Positions 29,383-39,686 of a DNA stretch of 64,000 nt are shown here, piece by piece (the first letter of the stretch is position 1; each line of letters starts with the position of its first letter). The notes below the pieces were generated by a model that saw only the letters and a list, made by a program, of their open reading frames with translations, was not told where the DNA came from and searched no databases. Made by a program: the position numbers and the translations under genes. Source of the DNA: Deinococcus humi (GTDB lineage Bacteria; Deinococcota; Deinococci; Deinococcales; Deinococcaceae); assembly GCF_014201875.1 (NCBI RefSeq), contig NZ_JACHFL010000015.1:1-64000 (forward strand), given 5' to 3'.

Positions 29383-29994
29383 TCAGTAGCCGACTGTGTA
29401 ATACGCCGTATCGCTGATCCAATCGGTCTGCGGCACTGGCTGAACCACTGGACTGGGCACCGGATCGACCACGATGCTCAGCGCCTGCGCCAGACCCTGG
29501 CTGGTCTTGGGCTTGACCGTGGCGAAGTTCTCGCCATTCTGATAGCTGCTGAGTTGCGACAGGCTCAGCGGACGGCGGCTGGCAATGACCAGCACGCGGT
29601 TCAGGCCGTAGGGACCACTCACGTCAAAGGTGAACTGATCGCCGCTGGCTGGAAAGGCGCGGGTCTGCCCGGCGCGCACGTAATTGCTGGAGCTGATGCG
29701 GTTGGGCAGAATCTGGTCGGTGCTGCCGTCCGGGTTGACGTTGAACAGGTACACGTAGGCGTTCTCGTTGACGCTGGTGTACAACGTGATGTGTTCGCCA
29801 ACCCGGTAGGTGGGGTTCTGGCTGCCGCTGGGGTCACGGTCCACCCACACGCGGGCACTGAGGTTGGTGGGCACTGGGTTCACGATGATGCTCTGGGCGC
29901 TGATTTTCGGCGCAGCGAAGGCCGGCGCGGCCATTCCCAGCAGGGCGGCGGAGACGGCGAGCAGCAGGGCGGGCTTTTTCAAAGATGGGATCAT
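29383..29994 (-). CDS. DUF4384 domain secreted protein
   Basis: The 203-aa protein has a clear signal peptide ([19 protein letters not shown], cleavage after AFA) and a DUF4384 domain: [36 protein letters not shown]. This domain is found on many envelope and S-layer proteins of Deinococcus, where it gives a beta-sandwich. The tail ends TAYYTVGY and has a Pro/Val-rich region. Role in the envelope is inferred. GGAGG precedes the ATG at good spacing. It is a single-gene unit. Confidence 0.83.
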   Translation of the reverse strand: MIPSLKKPALLLAVSAALLGMAAPAFAAPKISAQSIIVNPVPTNLSARVWVDRDPSGSQNPTYRVGEHITLYTSVNENAYVYLFNVNPDGSTDQILPNRISSSNYVRAGQTRAFPASGDQFTFDVSGPYGLNRVLVIASRRPLSLSQLSSYQNGENFATVKPKTSQGLAQALSIVVDPVPSPVVQPVPQTDWISDTAYYTVGY

Positions 29995-30162
29995 GTCGGG
30001 CCTCCGGGGAAAGCAGCAACGGTCCGTCGCACTGGGAAGACTCCCAGAACGCTTACTCGGCGCGTCTCGCTTGTGCCTTCACGCTACGCCGCGCCGGCTG
30101 ACGCCCGGTGAAGCCCAGCTGACTGAAGGTGAGGAAGCTGACTTTAGGTTTCATGAGATAGC

Positions 30163-30197
30163 AAAAGAGCAGCCCCCGATAACCGAGAAGCTGCTCT
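30163..30197 (-). terminator. Terminator of tRNA-Gln
   Basis: On the minus strand AGAGCAGC (30190-30197) pairs with GCTGCTCT (30166-30173), ending in four T residues (30163-30166). It lies immediately after the tRNA 3' end. Confidence 0.8.
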
Positions 30198-30203
30198 ACT
30201 TTG

Positions 30204-30277
30204 TGGCAGGGATACCAGGACTCGAACCTGGACAAACAGATCCAAAATCTGTTGTGCTGCCATTACACCATATCCCT
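30204..30277 (-). tRNA. tRNA-Gln (anticodon TTG)
   Basis: The 74-base minus-strand sequence forms a cloverleaf: acceptor AGGGATA/TATCCCT, anticodon stem ACAGA/TCTGT with loop TTTTGGA (anticodon TTG), T-arm CCAGG-TTCGAGT-CCTGG, discriminator G and encoded CCA. It has its own promoter upstream and terminator downstream. Confidence 0.95.
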
Positions 30278-30311
30278 ACAGTTGTTCCGGCTTTAACGCA
30301 CGGCGGTCAAG

Positions 30312-30341
30312 AGTATAACGGCGGCGAGCGCGGGGGGTCAA
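30312..30341 (-). promoter_or_regulatory. Promoter of tRNA-Gln
   Basis: On the minus strand TTGACC (30336-30341), 18 bases, TATACT (30312-30317), about 35 bases before the tRNA 5' end. Confidence 0.7.
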
Positions 30342-30435
30342 CTGCTGACTGGCGGGGCAGCGGGGCTCTTAACCCGGCCTCCACACTGTATTAGTTCCAA
30401 CTGGCAACCCACCCGAGCGGGTGCAACGCTCAGGC

Positions 30436-30636
30436 ATGACTTTCAAGGTCGGCGATCAGGTGAAGTGGAACAGTCACGGCGGCGAGGCCAGTGGACGGGT
30501 TGTTCGCGTGGCGCATAAGGACGGCGAGGTCAGCGGCTTCAACTACAGAGCCAGCCAGGACGATCCGCGGTACATCATCGAGTTGGAAGATGGCAAGCAC
30601 GTCGCCCACACGGCAGACGCCCTCTCGAAAGCCTGA
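30436..30636 (+). CDS. DUF2945 (hypervirulence-associated TUDOR) domain protein
   Basis: This 66-aa protein is almost exactly one DUF2945 domain: FKVGDQVKWNSHGGEASGRV at the start and RYIIELEDGKHVAHTADAL at the end. The domain is a small TUDOR-like SH3 barrel found in many bacteria and fungi; its ligand is unknown. ATG 30436 was chosen over an in-frame start five codons earlier because the family begins with this residue run. It lies between tRNA-Gln and dcd. Confidence 0.8.
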   Translation: MTFKVGDQVKWNSHGGEASGRVVRVAHKDGEVSGFNYRASQDDPRYIIELEDGKHVAHTADALSKA

Positions 30637-30666
30637 ATTAGGTCCTTTTGCCGTAGCATGACGGGC

Positions 30667-31227
30667 GTGAGCATTCTGCCCGACTGGCGTATTCGTGAAC
30701 TGGCCCACGCGGGCATGATTGACCCCTTTGAGGATCGGCTGGTCCGCACCGCCGAGAACGAGCAGGTGATCAGTTACGGCCTCAGCAGCTTCGGCTACGA
30801 TCTGCGCTGTGCCGACGAGTGGAAGATCTTTACCAATGTCAACAGCGCTATCGTCGATCCCAAGCACTTTGATGAGCGCAGCTTCGTGGACATCACGGCC
30901 AGCGAGATCATTATTCCGCCGAACTCGTTTGCGCTGGCCCGTAGTCTGGAGTATCTGAAGATTCCCGACACGGTGATGGTGGTGGCCCTGGGCAAGTCGA
31001 CCTACGCCCGTTGCGGTCTCGTTGCCAATGTCACGCCGCTGGAGCCTGGCTGGGAGGGGCATGTCACGCTGGAGTTTTCCAACACCACTCCGCTTCCGGC
31101 CAAGATGTACGCCTTTGAGGGCTGTGTTCAGCTCCTCTTCTTTGAGGGCGAGCGGCCCGAGGTGACCTACGGGGACCGCAAGGGCAAATACCAGGGTCAG
31201 CGCGGCGTGACGCTGCCCAAGCTCTAG
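30667..31227 (+). CDS. dcd: dCTP deaminase
   Basis: The 186-aa product starts [16 protein letters not shown] and contains [38 protein letters not shown] (catalytic Glu in the PLEPGWEG part) and GCVQLLFF. It deaminates dCTP to dUTP, supplying dUMP for thymidylate synthesis; thyA is at 59085. GTG 30667 has TAGCAT seven bases upstream, so I prefer it; ATG 30658 would add three residues. Whether it is mono- or bifunctional (with dUTPase) cannot be told from sequence alone. Confidence 0.9.
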   Translation: MSILPDWRIRELAHAGMIDPFEDRLVRTAENEQVISYGLSSFGYDLRCADEWKIFTNVNSAIVDPKHFDERSFVDITASEIIIPPNSFALARSLEYLKIPDTVMVVALGKSTYARCGLVANVTPLEPGWEGHVTLEFSNTTPLPAKMYAFEGCVQLLFFEGERPEVTYGDRKGKYQGQRGVTLPKL

Positions 31228-31648
31228 GTCTGTCGACGGACCCCACTTTTTAAGACCAATGGCACACGCTGGTGCCAGACAGAACACGGACCTTCTCTCT
31301 GCCGAACGCCAGTGGCTTCCTCTGCTGGGTCGCCGGGCGTAAGACGCTCCGAAACAGCTAGCTTGCCCCCCTCTGTCGGCCATACGCCCGATGCGAGACA
31401 CTGAGCGGCATCGGCGGCACGCTGAAAGACCGTCCCGGCGTCCGCCAAGACGTATCCACAATCCAGAGCAATTCCAGAGAAACCAGCCGGGAGGCAACGG
31501 CAGCGCTTTCAAACTTCGGGTTTGGGGCTAGACTGCGAGGCGAACGTCCGAATCCATTCCGGCGTTCGTCTTTTCTCACTTTTTGCGGGGCGGGGCGAAC
31601 CTTTGTGCGGTCGCATCCGCCCTGAAACAGAACCACAAGGAGTCAGTT
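31228..31648 (+). promoter_or_regulatory. Long upstream region of rny with candidate promoter
   Basis: There is no supported gene in these 421 bases. A candidate promoter is TTTCAA (31507-31512), 16 bases, TAGACT (31529-31534). It would give a leader of about 110 bases that contains a terminator-like hairpin before rny. Confidence 0.45.
31541..31575 (+). terminator. Terminator-like hairpin in the rny leader
   Basis: CGAACG-T-CCG (31541-31550) can pair with CGG-CGTTCG (about 31560-31568), a 9-bp stem with one bulge. A TCTTTTCTC tract follows, then more T residues at 31580-31585. It lies about 75 bases before the rny ATG and could act as an attenuator. Function is inferred. Confidence 0.45.
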
Positions 31649-33349
<1,701 letters not shown>

Positions 33350-33358
33350 GCGCGTCTT

Positions 33359-33387
33359 GGGGCGGTCAGACCGGTTCTGACCGCCCC
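33359..33387 (+). terminator. Hairpin after rny
   Basis: GGGGCGGTCAGA (33359-33370) pairs perfectly with TCTGACCGCCCC (33376-33387), 12 bp with a 5-base loop, ten bases after the rny stop. The following TATTCACT is a poor T-tract. Confidence 0.7.
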
Positions 33388-33421
33388 TATTCACTTCCAC
33401 TGGAAACAACGGCTTTTTGAT

Positions 33422-33521
33422 GCCGTCACAGCGCAGAAATCCTGACTGATTGCATGAATTTGACACCAGCCGTATCTCACGCTATATTGGCTTTATCACC
33501 GTCCGAAAGGGCGGCTTTTTT
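33422..33521 (+). repeat. Promoter-hairpin unit, copy A
   Basis: The unit begins gccgtc (33422). TTGACA is at 33460-33465, a 17-base spacer follows, and TATATT is at 33483-33488. The hairpin CCGTCC-GAAA-GGGCGG is at 33499-33514 with six T residues at 33516-33521. Copies B and C keep the same 38-base distance from gccgtc to TTGACA and 16 bases from the first base of TATATT to the hairpin. There is no ORF of note. A start near 33494 would give an RNA of about 27 nt. Confidence 0.75.
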
Positions 33522-33670
33522 ATTTCCTGTGTTTTTGAGCGGCCTTTCTGGTACATGGGCTTCAGTCGGCACTTCGCAAGCCTGCGAGTGGCTGCGCTGT
33601 AGGGAGGCCAGCCGAACCCGCCGCACAGAGCTGGTATACCCACTCCTGGGTTTCGAAGAGTTCGGCTGAC

Positions 33671-33771
33671 GCCGTCCCAGCGCGAGAATTCTGGCCTGAT
33701 GCATAGGTTTGACAGCCGCCGCATCTCACGCTATATTTGACCTATCACCGTCCGAAGAGGGCGGATTTTTT
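33671..33771 (+). repeat. Promoter-hairpin unit, copy B
   Basis: TTGACA 33709-33714, 17-base spacer, TATATT 33732-33737. The hairpin CCGTCC-GAAGA-GGGCGG is at 33748-33764 with T-tract 33766-33771. The upstream block (gccgtcccagcgcgagaatt at 33671) shares many positions with copies A and C. It starts 249 bases after copy A. The DNA between the copies is not obviously alike. Confidence 0.75.
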
Positions 33772-33900
33772 GTTTTTGACCCGTTCGAGCTTGAACTTCT
33801 ACCGAAGCTCTGGGCTCCCTGTCACTGAGCCGGCGGGAGGATCGGACGTTGTGATGCCATTCCAGATATGCAGAGGTGGAAGCAAGTTGCTTCGATGCAC

Positions 33901-34000
33901 GCCGTCCTGGCACAGGAATTCCGGGGCGATGCATAGGTTTGACAAGTCCCGTATTCCACGCTATATTTTCCCTATCACCGTCCGAGAGGGCGGTCTTTTT
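33901..34000 (+). repeat. Promoter-hairpin unit, copy C
   Basis: TTGACA 33939-33944, 17-base spacer, TATATT 33962-33967. The hairpin CCGTCC-GAGA-GGGCGG is at 33978-33993 with T-tract 33996-34000. It starts 230 bases after copy B, and its end is 24 bases from the stop of the convergent PHP gene. Loops of copies A and C are GNRA tetraloops (GAAA, GAGA). Confidence 0.75.
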
Positions 34001-34023
34001 ATTGGCTTCGTTCTCTTCAGGAG

Positions 34024-34752
<729 letters not shown>

Positions 34753-34754
34753 GG

Positions 34755-35696
34755 CTACGGCGCCCCCCCGATAGGAACCAGCACCTGCAAGGCAGCCTCC
34801 CAGACCTCCGCACGCACCACGCCGTAGGTGTCAGGCTGGGCCGGGCGAACCTCACCGTCCACGTGGAAGGGCTGGCCGTAGTACGGAATCTCGATGCTCC
34901 GCACCGGCTTGCTGGTCACACTGGGAAGCTGCGCAAAGTCGCCCGCCGCCAGCGCTGCCACGTAGGTCAGCAGACCTTCGCCCTCGCCCGCGTCTACCCA
35001 GACCACGTTCAGCAGGCCATCACCGGGGTCTGCACCGCTGCACAGCGGCAGTCGGGGGCCGGTGGCGGGGGTATTCATGACCTCCAGCAGCAGGCTGTCC
35101 AGCGGGGGCTGAACTTCGCCGTCCAGCGTGAGCGTCAGCGGCGCTGGTGTGAATTTCCGCATCACCGCGCCCAGCGCCCCTGCCGCCCGCAGCGGACTCT
35201 TGCCCTGCTCTGGGTCGTAGGCCGCCAGAACCTCGGCGAACAGGCCGCAGCCCAGGGCTTCCAGAAACACATCGTGACCCCAGGGAGCGGTGAGCCGGCC
35301 CAGATCAAACGGCACGGCCTGTGCCCCGGCATAACTGGAAATGACCTCCAGTGGGTCCCCAGCGATCCCCAGGGTGCGCGCCACGTTGTTGGCCGTGCCC
35401 AGCGGAATGATGCCCAGCGTCACGTCTGGCCGCCCAGCCAGATACAGCGCCGCCGCACGTACGGTGCCGTCGCCGCCCGCCACGAACACCGGCCCGGTCA
35501 CATCGTCCAGGGCCAGGTGCAAGTCGGCCTCGCTGTCGGTGGCGCGGTACACCGGGCGGTAGCCGATCTGGTGCAGAGCCTCAACCAGCGCTTCGGGAGT
35601 GCTGTGTGCGCTGCCGCCAGCCCCCACATTGAAGATGAGGGTGGCCGCCGCCTCGACAGATGGAGCAGGAACTGCCAGAACCGGATGGGCCGTCAT
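34755..35696 (-). CDS. Diacylglycerol kinase-family lipid kinase
   Basis: The 313-aa protein has the catalytic-domain motif FVAGGDGTVRAAA and the following LGIIPLGTANNVARTLGI of the DAGK/YegS/BmrU superfamily, with the Gly-rich nucleotide-binding loop intact. It phosphorylates a lipid, for example diacylglycerol, or a related alcohol; the substrate is not known. It is distinct from the integral DgkA at 50381. TACAGT is six bases before the ATG at 35696. The PHP gene follows after two bases, so the two form a unit. Confidence 0.85.
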   Translation of the reverse strand: MTAHPVLAVPAPSVEAAATLIFNVGAGGSAHSTPEALVEALHQIGYRPVYRATDSEADLHLALDDVTGPVFVAGGDGTVRAAALYLAGRPDVTLGIIPLGTANNVARTLGIAGDPLEVISSYAGAQAVPFDLGRLTAPWGHDVFLEALGCGLFAEVLAAYDPEQGKSPLRAAGALGAVMRKFTPAPLTLTLDGEVQPPLDSLLLEVMNTPATGPRLPLCSGADPGDGLLNVVWVDAGEGEGLLTYVAALAAGDFAQLPSVTSKPVRSIEIPYYGQPFHVDGEVRPAQPDTYGVVRAEVWEAALQVLVPIGGAP

Positions 35697-35765
35697 GGCT
35701 CAACTGTACGCACTCTCACGAAAGCGTGCCTTGAGAAAACGGTGAACCTATCGGGGGTGGCGGTA

Positions 35766-36104
35766 TCAGCCTTCAGCTGGATCACGGTCTTGCATGGCTT
35801 TCCAGTCCTCGTAGGCCAGGGCAGGCAGCAGCGAGAAACTGCCCACGGCCAGCGAGGCCACTGCCGCCGGGACGCGCACCCTGGTCTTGCCGTTCAGCGC
35901 CAGGTACAGCGCCCCCAGCGTGCTGAGCGCGCCGATGTCCATGAACATGATCCGCGCGAACGAACTGCGTTTCAGGGTCTCCACGGTGCCCAGATCGCCA
36001 GCGCGCTTTTTCCCGACAATGGCGGTCAACACCAGCATCAGCAGCAGCGACAGGTACAGGCGGAGGCGGGCCGGGCCAGGGCGGCGATAGTCGTCGAGGT
36101 TCAT
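35766..36104 (-). CDS. Small membrane protein of unknown function
   Basis: From ATG 36104 (MNLDDYRRPGPARLRLYLSL) the protein has 112 residues with about three hydrophobic helices: LYLSLLLMLVLTAIVG, IMFMDIGALSTLGALYLAL and VPAAVASLAVGSFSLLPAL. No family is recognised. The frame is open to 36311, but that part is rich in rare pattern and basic residues and overlaps the nrdJ terminator area, so I reject it. No partner gene. Confidence 0.55.
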   Translation of the reverse strand: MNLDDYRRPGPARLRLYLSLLLMLVLTAIVGKKRAGDLGTVETLKRSSFARIMFMDIGALSTLGALYLALNGKTRVRVPAAVASLAVGSFSLLPALAYEDWKAMQDRDPAEG

Positions 36105-36276
36105 GGTGCAGGGTAGCGGGTCTGGACGGAGAGGACGTGTCTTCAGATACCGAACATCATCACGGGCGGTGCGACAGCTCATCAGCGGCTCCGCTGGCGC
36201 CGCTCTCCTCTCCCCGGTCGTTACGGCGAGGCAAGTGACCGGGCTGATTCCACGCTTTTCATGATCTTGCAGAAAG

Positions 36277-36313
36277 ACAAAAATATGCCCCTGAATCACG
36301 TTCAGAGGCATAT
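36277..36313 (-). terminator. Terminator of nrdJ
   Basis: On the minus strand ATATGCCTCTGAA (36313 downward) pairs with TTCAGGGGCATAT, 13 bp with one G-U pair seen only in minus-strand RNA. A run of five T residues follows at 36282-36278. It lies 25 bases beyond the nrdJ stop. Confidence 0.85.
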
Positions 36314-36337
36314 CTGTTCCTGTTCAAAACTCTCAAT

Positions 36338-39300
36338 TCACCCGCACTTGCTATAGCCGCACGCCTGGCACTTCAGACAGCCCTCTTCGCGGATCACCGC
36401 CCGTTCCTCGCAGACGGGGCAGCGTTCGCGGGTCATGGCGTCCATGCTGTCCACGCTGACGCCGCTGCCTCCGGCCAGGGGCGGCAGGGTGGCAGCCTCG
36501 GCCTGCGCCGCCATCTGCGCGCCCATCTGGGCGTTCATGTCCTTCTGGAAGGTTTCCAGCGCCACGGCGATCAGGTCGGCCTTGCTGCCCACCAGACGCC
36601 CGTTATAGCTGCCATACAGGCCGCCGTTGATCCCGCGCAGGGTCTTGATGAGGGCCTGGGCCGGAACGCCGTGCTGCAGGGCAATGGACACCACGCGGCC
36701 CAGCGCCTCGCTGTCGGCATTGGCCTCGTCGCCCGCACGCCCGCTGATGACCATGACCTCCACCGGCTTGCCGTTCAGGTGGTTGACCGTCACCAGGAAT
36801 GAGCGGCGGTGGCCGCTGGTGGGATCGGTCAGCTTGACCATGTCGGTGATGCCCGAGAGGCGGGCGGGCCGCTCGTACTGGGGCTTGCTGGGCGCGGCGG
36901 CCTGGGGCTTGCTGGGGGTGGGTGTGGCGGCAGGCTGGGCGGCGGGCTGTGCCGGAACCGCCTGCTCGGACACCGTCTCCCCCATCACCTCGGCGGCGGC
37001 CTGTGCGGGGGCGTCCCCTTCTTTCTTGTCCTTCTTCTTGCTGGTGGACAGCACCTGGAACTGGCGCGAGCCGTCGCGGTAGACCGTGATGCCCTTGCAG
37101 CCGGTCCGGTAGGCCTCGCTATAGGCGTCCTGCACGTCCTGCACGGTAGCGCTGTTGGGCAGGTTGATGGTCTTGGACAGGCTGTTTCCGGCGAAGCCGT
37201 CGGCGTCGAAGGCCCGCTGCACGGTGCCTTGCATCCGCACGTGGTCCTGCGGGGCGATGTCGTGGGCGCACACGAAGACCTGCTGCAGGGCGTCGGGGAT
37301 AAAGGGCAGGCCCACCACGCTGCCGTGGTTCTCGCTGACGGCCTCGGTCACCTTGTCCCAGTCCCAGCCGCCGTCCTTCTGCACGCCGTCGGGAGCGGGG
37401 TAGGTTTCCAGCAATTCCACGAACAGCGGGGCCAGCAACGCCCGGTACTCGCTGCCGATCTTGCGCCAGATGAACGGCGAGAACACGGGTTCGATGCCGC
37501 TGGAAACGCCCATCAGCATGGAAGTGGTGCCGGTGGGGGCCACGGTCAGCACCGCCACGTTGCGCCGGGGCGCGTGCGGCATCCTGGCCTCGTTGCGGCT
37601 GTAGACCGGGTAGACCCCGCGCTCCTGGCCCAGGCGTTCGCTCTCGGCAATCGCCTCCTCGCGCAGCGCCGACATGATCTCCATGATCGTCTCGCGGCCC
37701 GCCTCATTGTCGTAACGCAGCCCCAGCTTGATCAGGGCGTCGGCCAGACCCATCACGCCTAATCCGAGGCGGCGCAGGTCCTGGCTGGCCACCCGGTTGT
37801 CTTCCAGCGCGAACACGTTCACATCCAGCACGTCGTCCAGGAAACGCACGCAGGTGCGGACATCGGCCCGGAAAGTGGCGTAGTCGAAGGTGCTGTTCTG
37901 GACATAGGCGGCGAGGTTGATCGCCCCCAGGTCACACGGTTCCCCGACCGTCAGGGGAATCTCTCCGCAGGGATTGGTGCTGCGGATCTCGTAGCGCTCC
38001 CCCAGGTTCTTCAGGGCGCTGAATTCGTTCACGCGGTCACTGAAGATCAGGCCCGGCTCGCCGGTGCTCCAGGCGTGCTGCGCGATCTGGTCCCACAGCC
38101 ACGCGGCGGGAATGCCGCTCTGGGCGCCCGCGCCCTTTTTAGAGCCCTGCCCCTTGCCCGTGCTGTAGACCGGCACGCCGCGCGCCCCGTCCTCGGCGCG
38201 GTCTGGCAGTTCGGGCAACGACCCCTCAAAGCTTCCCTCCTGCTTGGCCAGGTAATACTTGCCCGGCACTTCCTGCGCGTTCATGGGCCACACGCCGCCC
38301 GCCTGAAGCGTGTCCCAGAAATGGGCGGTGATCAGGATGGAGATGTTGAAGGTGGAGATATCCCCCTCGGACGCCTCGCGGTCCAGATCCTTGGCGGTCA
38401 GGAAATCCAGCACGTCCGGGTGCGCGATGGAGATGGTGGCCATCCCCGCGCCGCGCCGCGTCCCGCCCTGACGCACCACCCGCAGCACAGGCGCGTACAC
38501 GAAGCGCAGGGTGTTGATCGGCCCGGACTCCTCGGCGCCCCGGTTGGCCCACTCCAGGAAGTTGTCGAAGATCTCCATCAAAAAGCTGACGGGGCCGGAG
38601 CTGGTGCCGCCCGAGCCCTTGATCGGCGCCCCCTCGGCGCGCATCTCGGACAGGTCGAGGCGGGGTTCGAGCCCCAGCTTGGCGTCCTCGGCCACCTTCC
38701 GGGCCGCGTCCACGATGCCGCCCATGTCGTCGGGAACGCTCTGCACCCCTTCGGGCAGGGCGCGCACGATCTGCACACCGTTCTGCCGGGCCAGCGCCAC
38801 CAGTTCCGGCGCGATGGCCTGCCCGTAGACCACGCGCGTCCAGTTGCGCACCGCCACCGGTTGCTTGTCGCCGTCGGGCTGCGTGGGCGGGCGCATCAGC
38901 CCCTCAATGAAATCGGTCACGTCCGCGTGGCTGGCGGCCATGTAGGCCCAGCCGCGCACGCCAGCGTCGGGGCGGCTGCCCTCGGCGCGAGGACGGTACA
39001 CGTCCAGATTCACGCCGTTGCCGCCGCCCACCTTGGTCACCAGCGCCAGCTTCTTGGCGACTTCCATCACGCCTTCGAAGGAGGCAGGGTCATGCTCGGT
39101 GGCCCCCTGCACGAAGCAGTTCAGGACGTTGCCGTGCTGGGTGCCCGCCCCCGCCAGCACGCGACCGCCGGGGCAGAACTTCTTGTCGGCCATCAGGTCA
39201 TAGTACTTCTGCGCCCAGGAAAGGCGTGCTTCGGGGGCCTCCGCACCCGCCACCCAGTTGGCGATCCGCCGGAACATACCGCCGATGTCACCGTCGTCAG

Positions 39301-39379
39301 GCTGCAGGTACTGGCGCCTGGCGATGTGCTGGGCGTTGTCATCAAAGGTGGTCAGCGGCTGGGCAGAGAGGGTGGTCAT
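36338..39379 (-). CDS. nrdJ: Class II (adenosylcobalamin-dependent) ribonucleotide reductase
   Basis: The 1013-aa protein reduces ribonucleotides to deoxyribonucleotides with a B12-generated radical and does not need a separate small subunit. It has KKFCPGGRVLAGAGTQ, TKVGGGNGVNL, the active-site region STNPCGEIPL and APTGTTSMLMGVSSG. The C-terminus ends in a Cys-rich CPVCEERAV...CLKCQACGYSKCG domain that may bind zinc or take electrons from thioredoxin. An Ala/Pro-rich linker (about residues 795-850) precedes it. AAGGAG precedes ATG 39379. A palindromic operator is found in its promoter. No cobalamin riboswitch is visible. Confidence 0.93.
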   Translation of the reverse strand: MTTLSAQPLTTFDDNAQHIARRQYLQPDDGDIGGMFRRIANWVAGAEAPEARLSWAQKYYDLMADKKFCPGGRVLAGAGTQHGNVLNCFVQGATEHDPASFEGVMEVAKKLALVTKVGGGNGVNLDVYRPRAEGSRPDAGVRGWAYMAASHADVTDFIEGLMRPPTQPDGDKQPVAVRNWTRVVYGQAIAPELVALARQNGVQIVRALPEGVQSVPDDMGGIVDAARKVAEDAKLGLEPRLDLSEMRAEGAPIKGSGGTSSGPVSFLMEIFDNFLEWANRGAEESGPINTLRFVYAPVLRVVRQGGTRRGAGMATISIAHPDVLDFLTAKDLDREASEGDISTFNISILITAHFWDTLQAGGVWPMNAQEVPGKYYLAKQEGSFEGSLPELPDRAEDGARGVPVYSTGKGQGSKKGAGAQSGIPAAWLWDQIAQHAWSTGEPGLIFSDRVNEFSALKNLGERYEIRSTNPCGEIPLTVGEPCDLGAINLAAYVQNSTFDYATFRADVRTCVRFLDDVLDVNVFALEDNRVASQDLRRLGLGVMGLADALIKLGLRYDNEAGRETIMEIMSALREEAIAESERLGQERGVYPVYSRNEARMPHAPRRNVAVLTVAPTGTTSMLMGVSSGIEPVFSPFIWRKIGSEYRALLAPLFVELLETYPAPDGVQKDGGWDWDKVTEAVSENHGSVVGLPFIPDALQQVFVCAHDIAPQDHVRMQGTVQRAFDADGFAGNSLSKTINLPNSATVQDVQDAYSEAYRTGCKGITVYRDGSRQFQVLSTSKKKDKKEGDAPAQAAAEVMGETVSEQAVPAQPAAQPAATPTPSKPQAAAPSKPQYERPARLSGITDMVKLTDPTSGHRRSFLVTVNHLNGKPVEVMVISGRAGDEANADSEALGRVVSIALQHGVPAQALIKTLRGINGGLYGSYNGRLVGSKADLIAVALETFQKDMNAQMGAQMAAQAEAATLPPLAGGSGVSVDSMDAMTRERCPVCEERAVIREEGCLKCQACGYSKCG

Positions 39380-39502
39380 GGTGAAACTCCTTGAGAAGAG
39401 GGCGGGTAGGAAGAGCAGCACAACACCCCTACCTCCGGGCAGGGCGGCAGGCAAGAAGGTGCTTTGAACTGGGGTGAGGGCGCGGTGTCCGGCGAGGGCT
39501 CG

Positions 39503-39563
39503 ACTGTACCACCGCCCCCCGGCGCGTACAAGCCCTTGTACCCACGTCCCGAATGTTGTACAA
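39503..39563 (-). promoter_or_regulatory. nrdJ promoter with TACAAG/TTGTACAA palindromes
   Basis: On the minus strand TTGTAC (39526-39531), a 17-base spacer and TACAGT (39503-39508) form a promoter. The palindrome TACAAG-CC-CTTGTA (39527-39540) overlaps the -35, and a second palindrome TTGTACAA (39556-39563) lies 26 bases further upstream by centres. Two palindromes at a promoter fit a dimeric repressor such as NrdR, but the box sequence is not enough to name it. Confidence 0.6.
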
Positions 39564-39686
39564 GATGCGGCATTTCCAGCTCCCGCCCTCTACATGGCCA
39601 AACAGCCGTTGCAGACGCCAGAATGGGCCACATGACACGTCGGCACCCGCTGAGCAGTCGGGTCCAACCGTGCGGGAGGGGACGGC

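Noticed and set aside
38075..39394. 439-codon plus-strand frame opposite nrdJ
   Set aside because: It is antisense to nrdJ, rich in His/Gly/Arg and without a start signal.
39380..39686. Cobalamin riboswitch before nrdJ
   Set aside because: The upstream region has no B12-box-like sequence, only the palindromes described.
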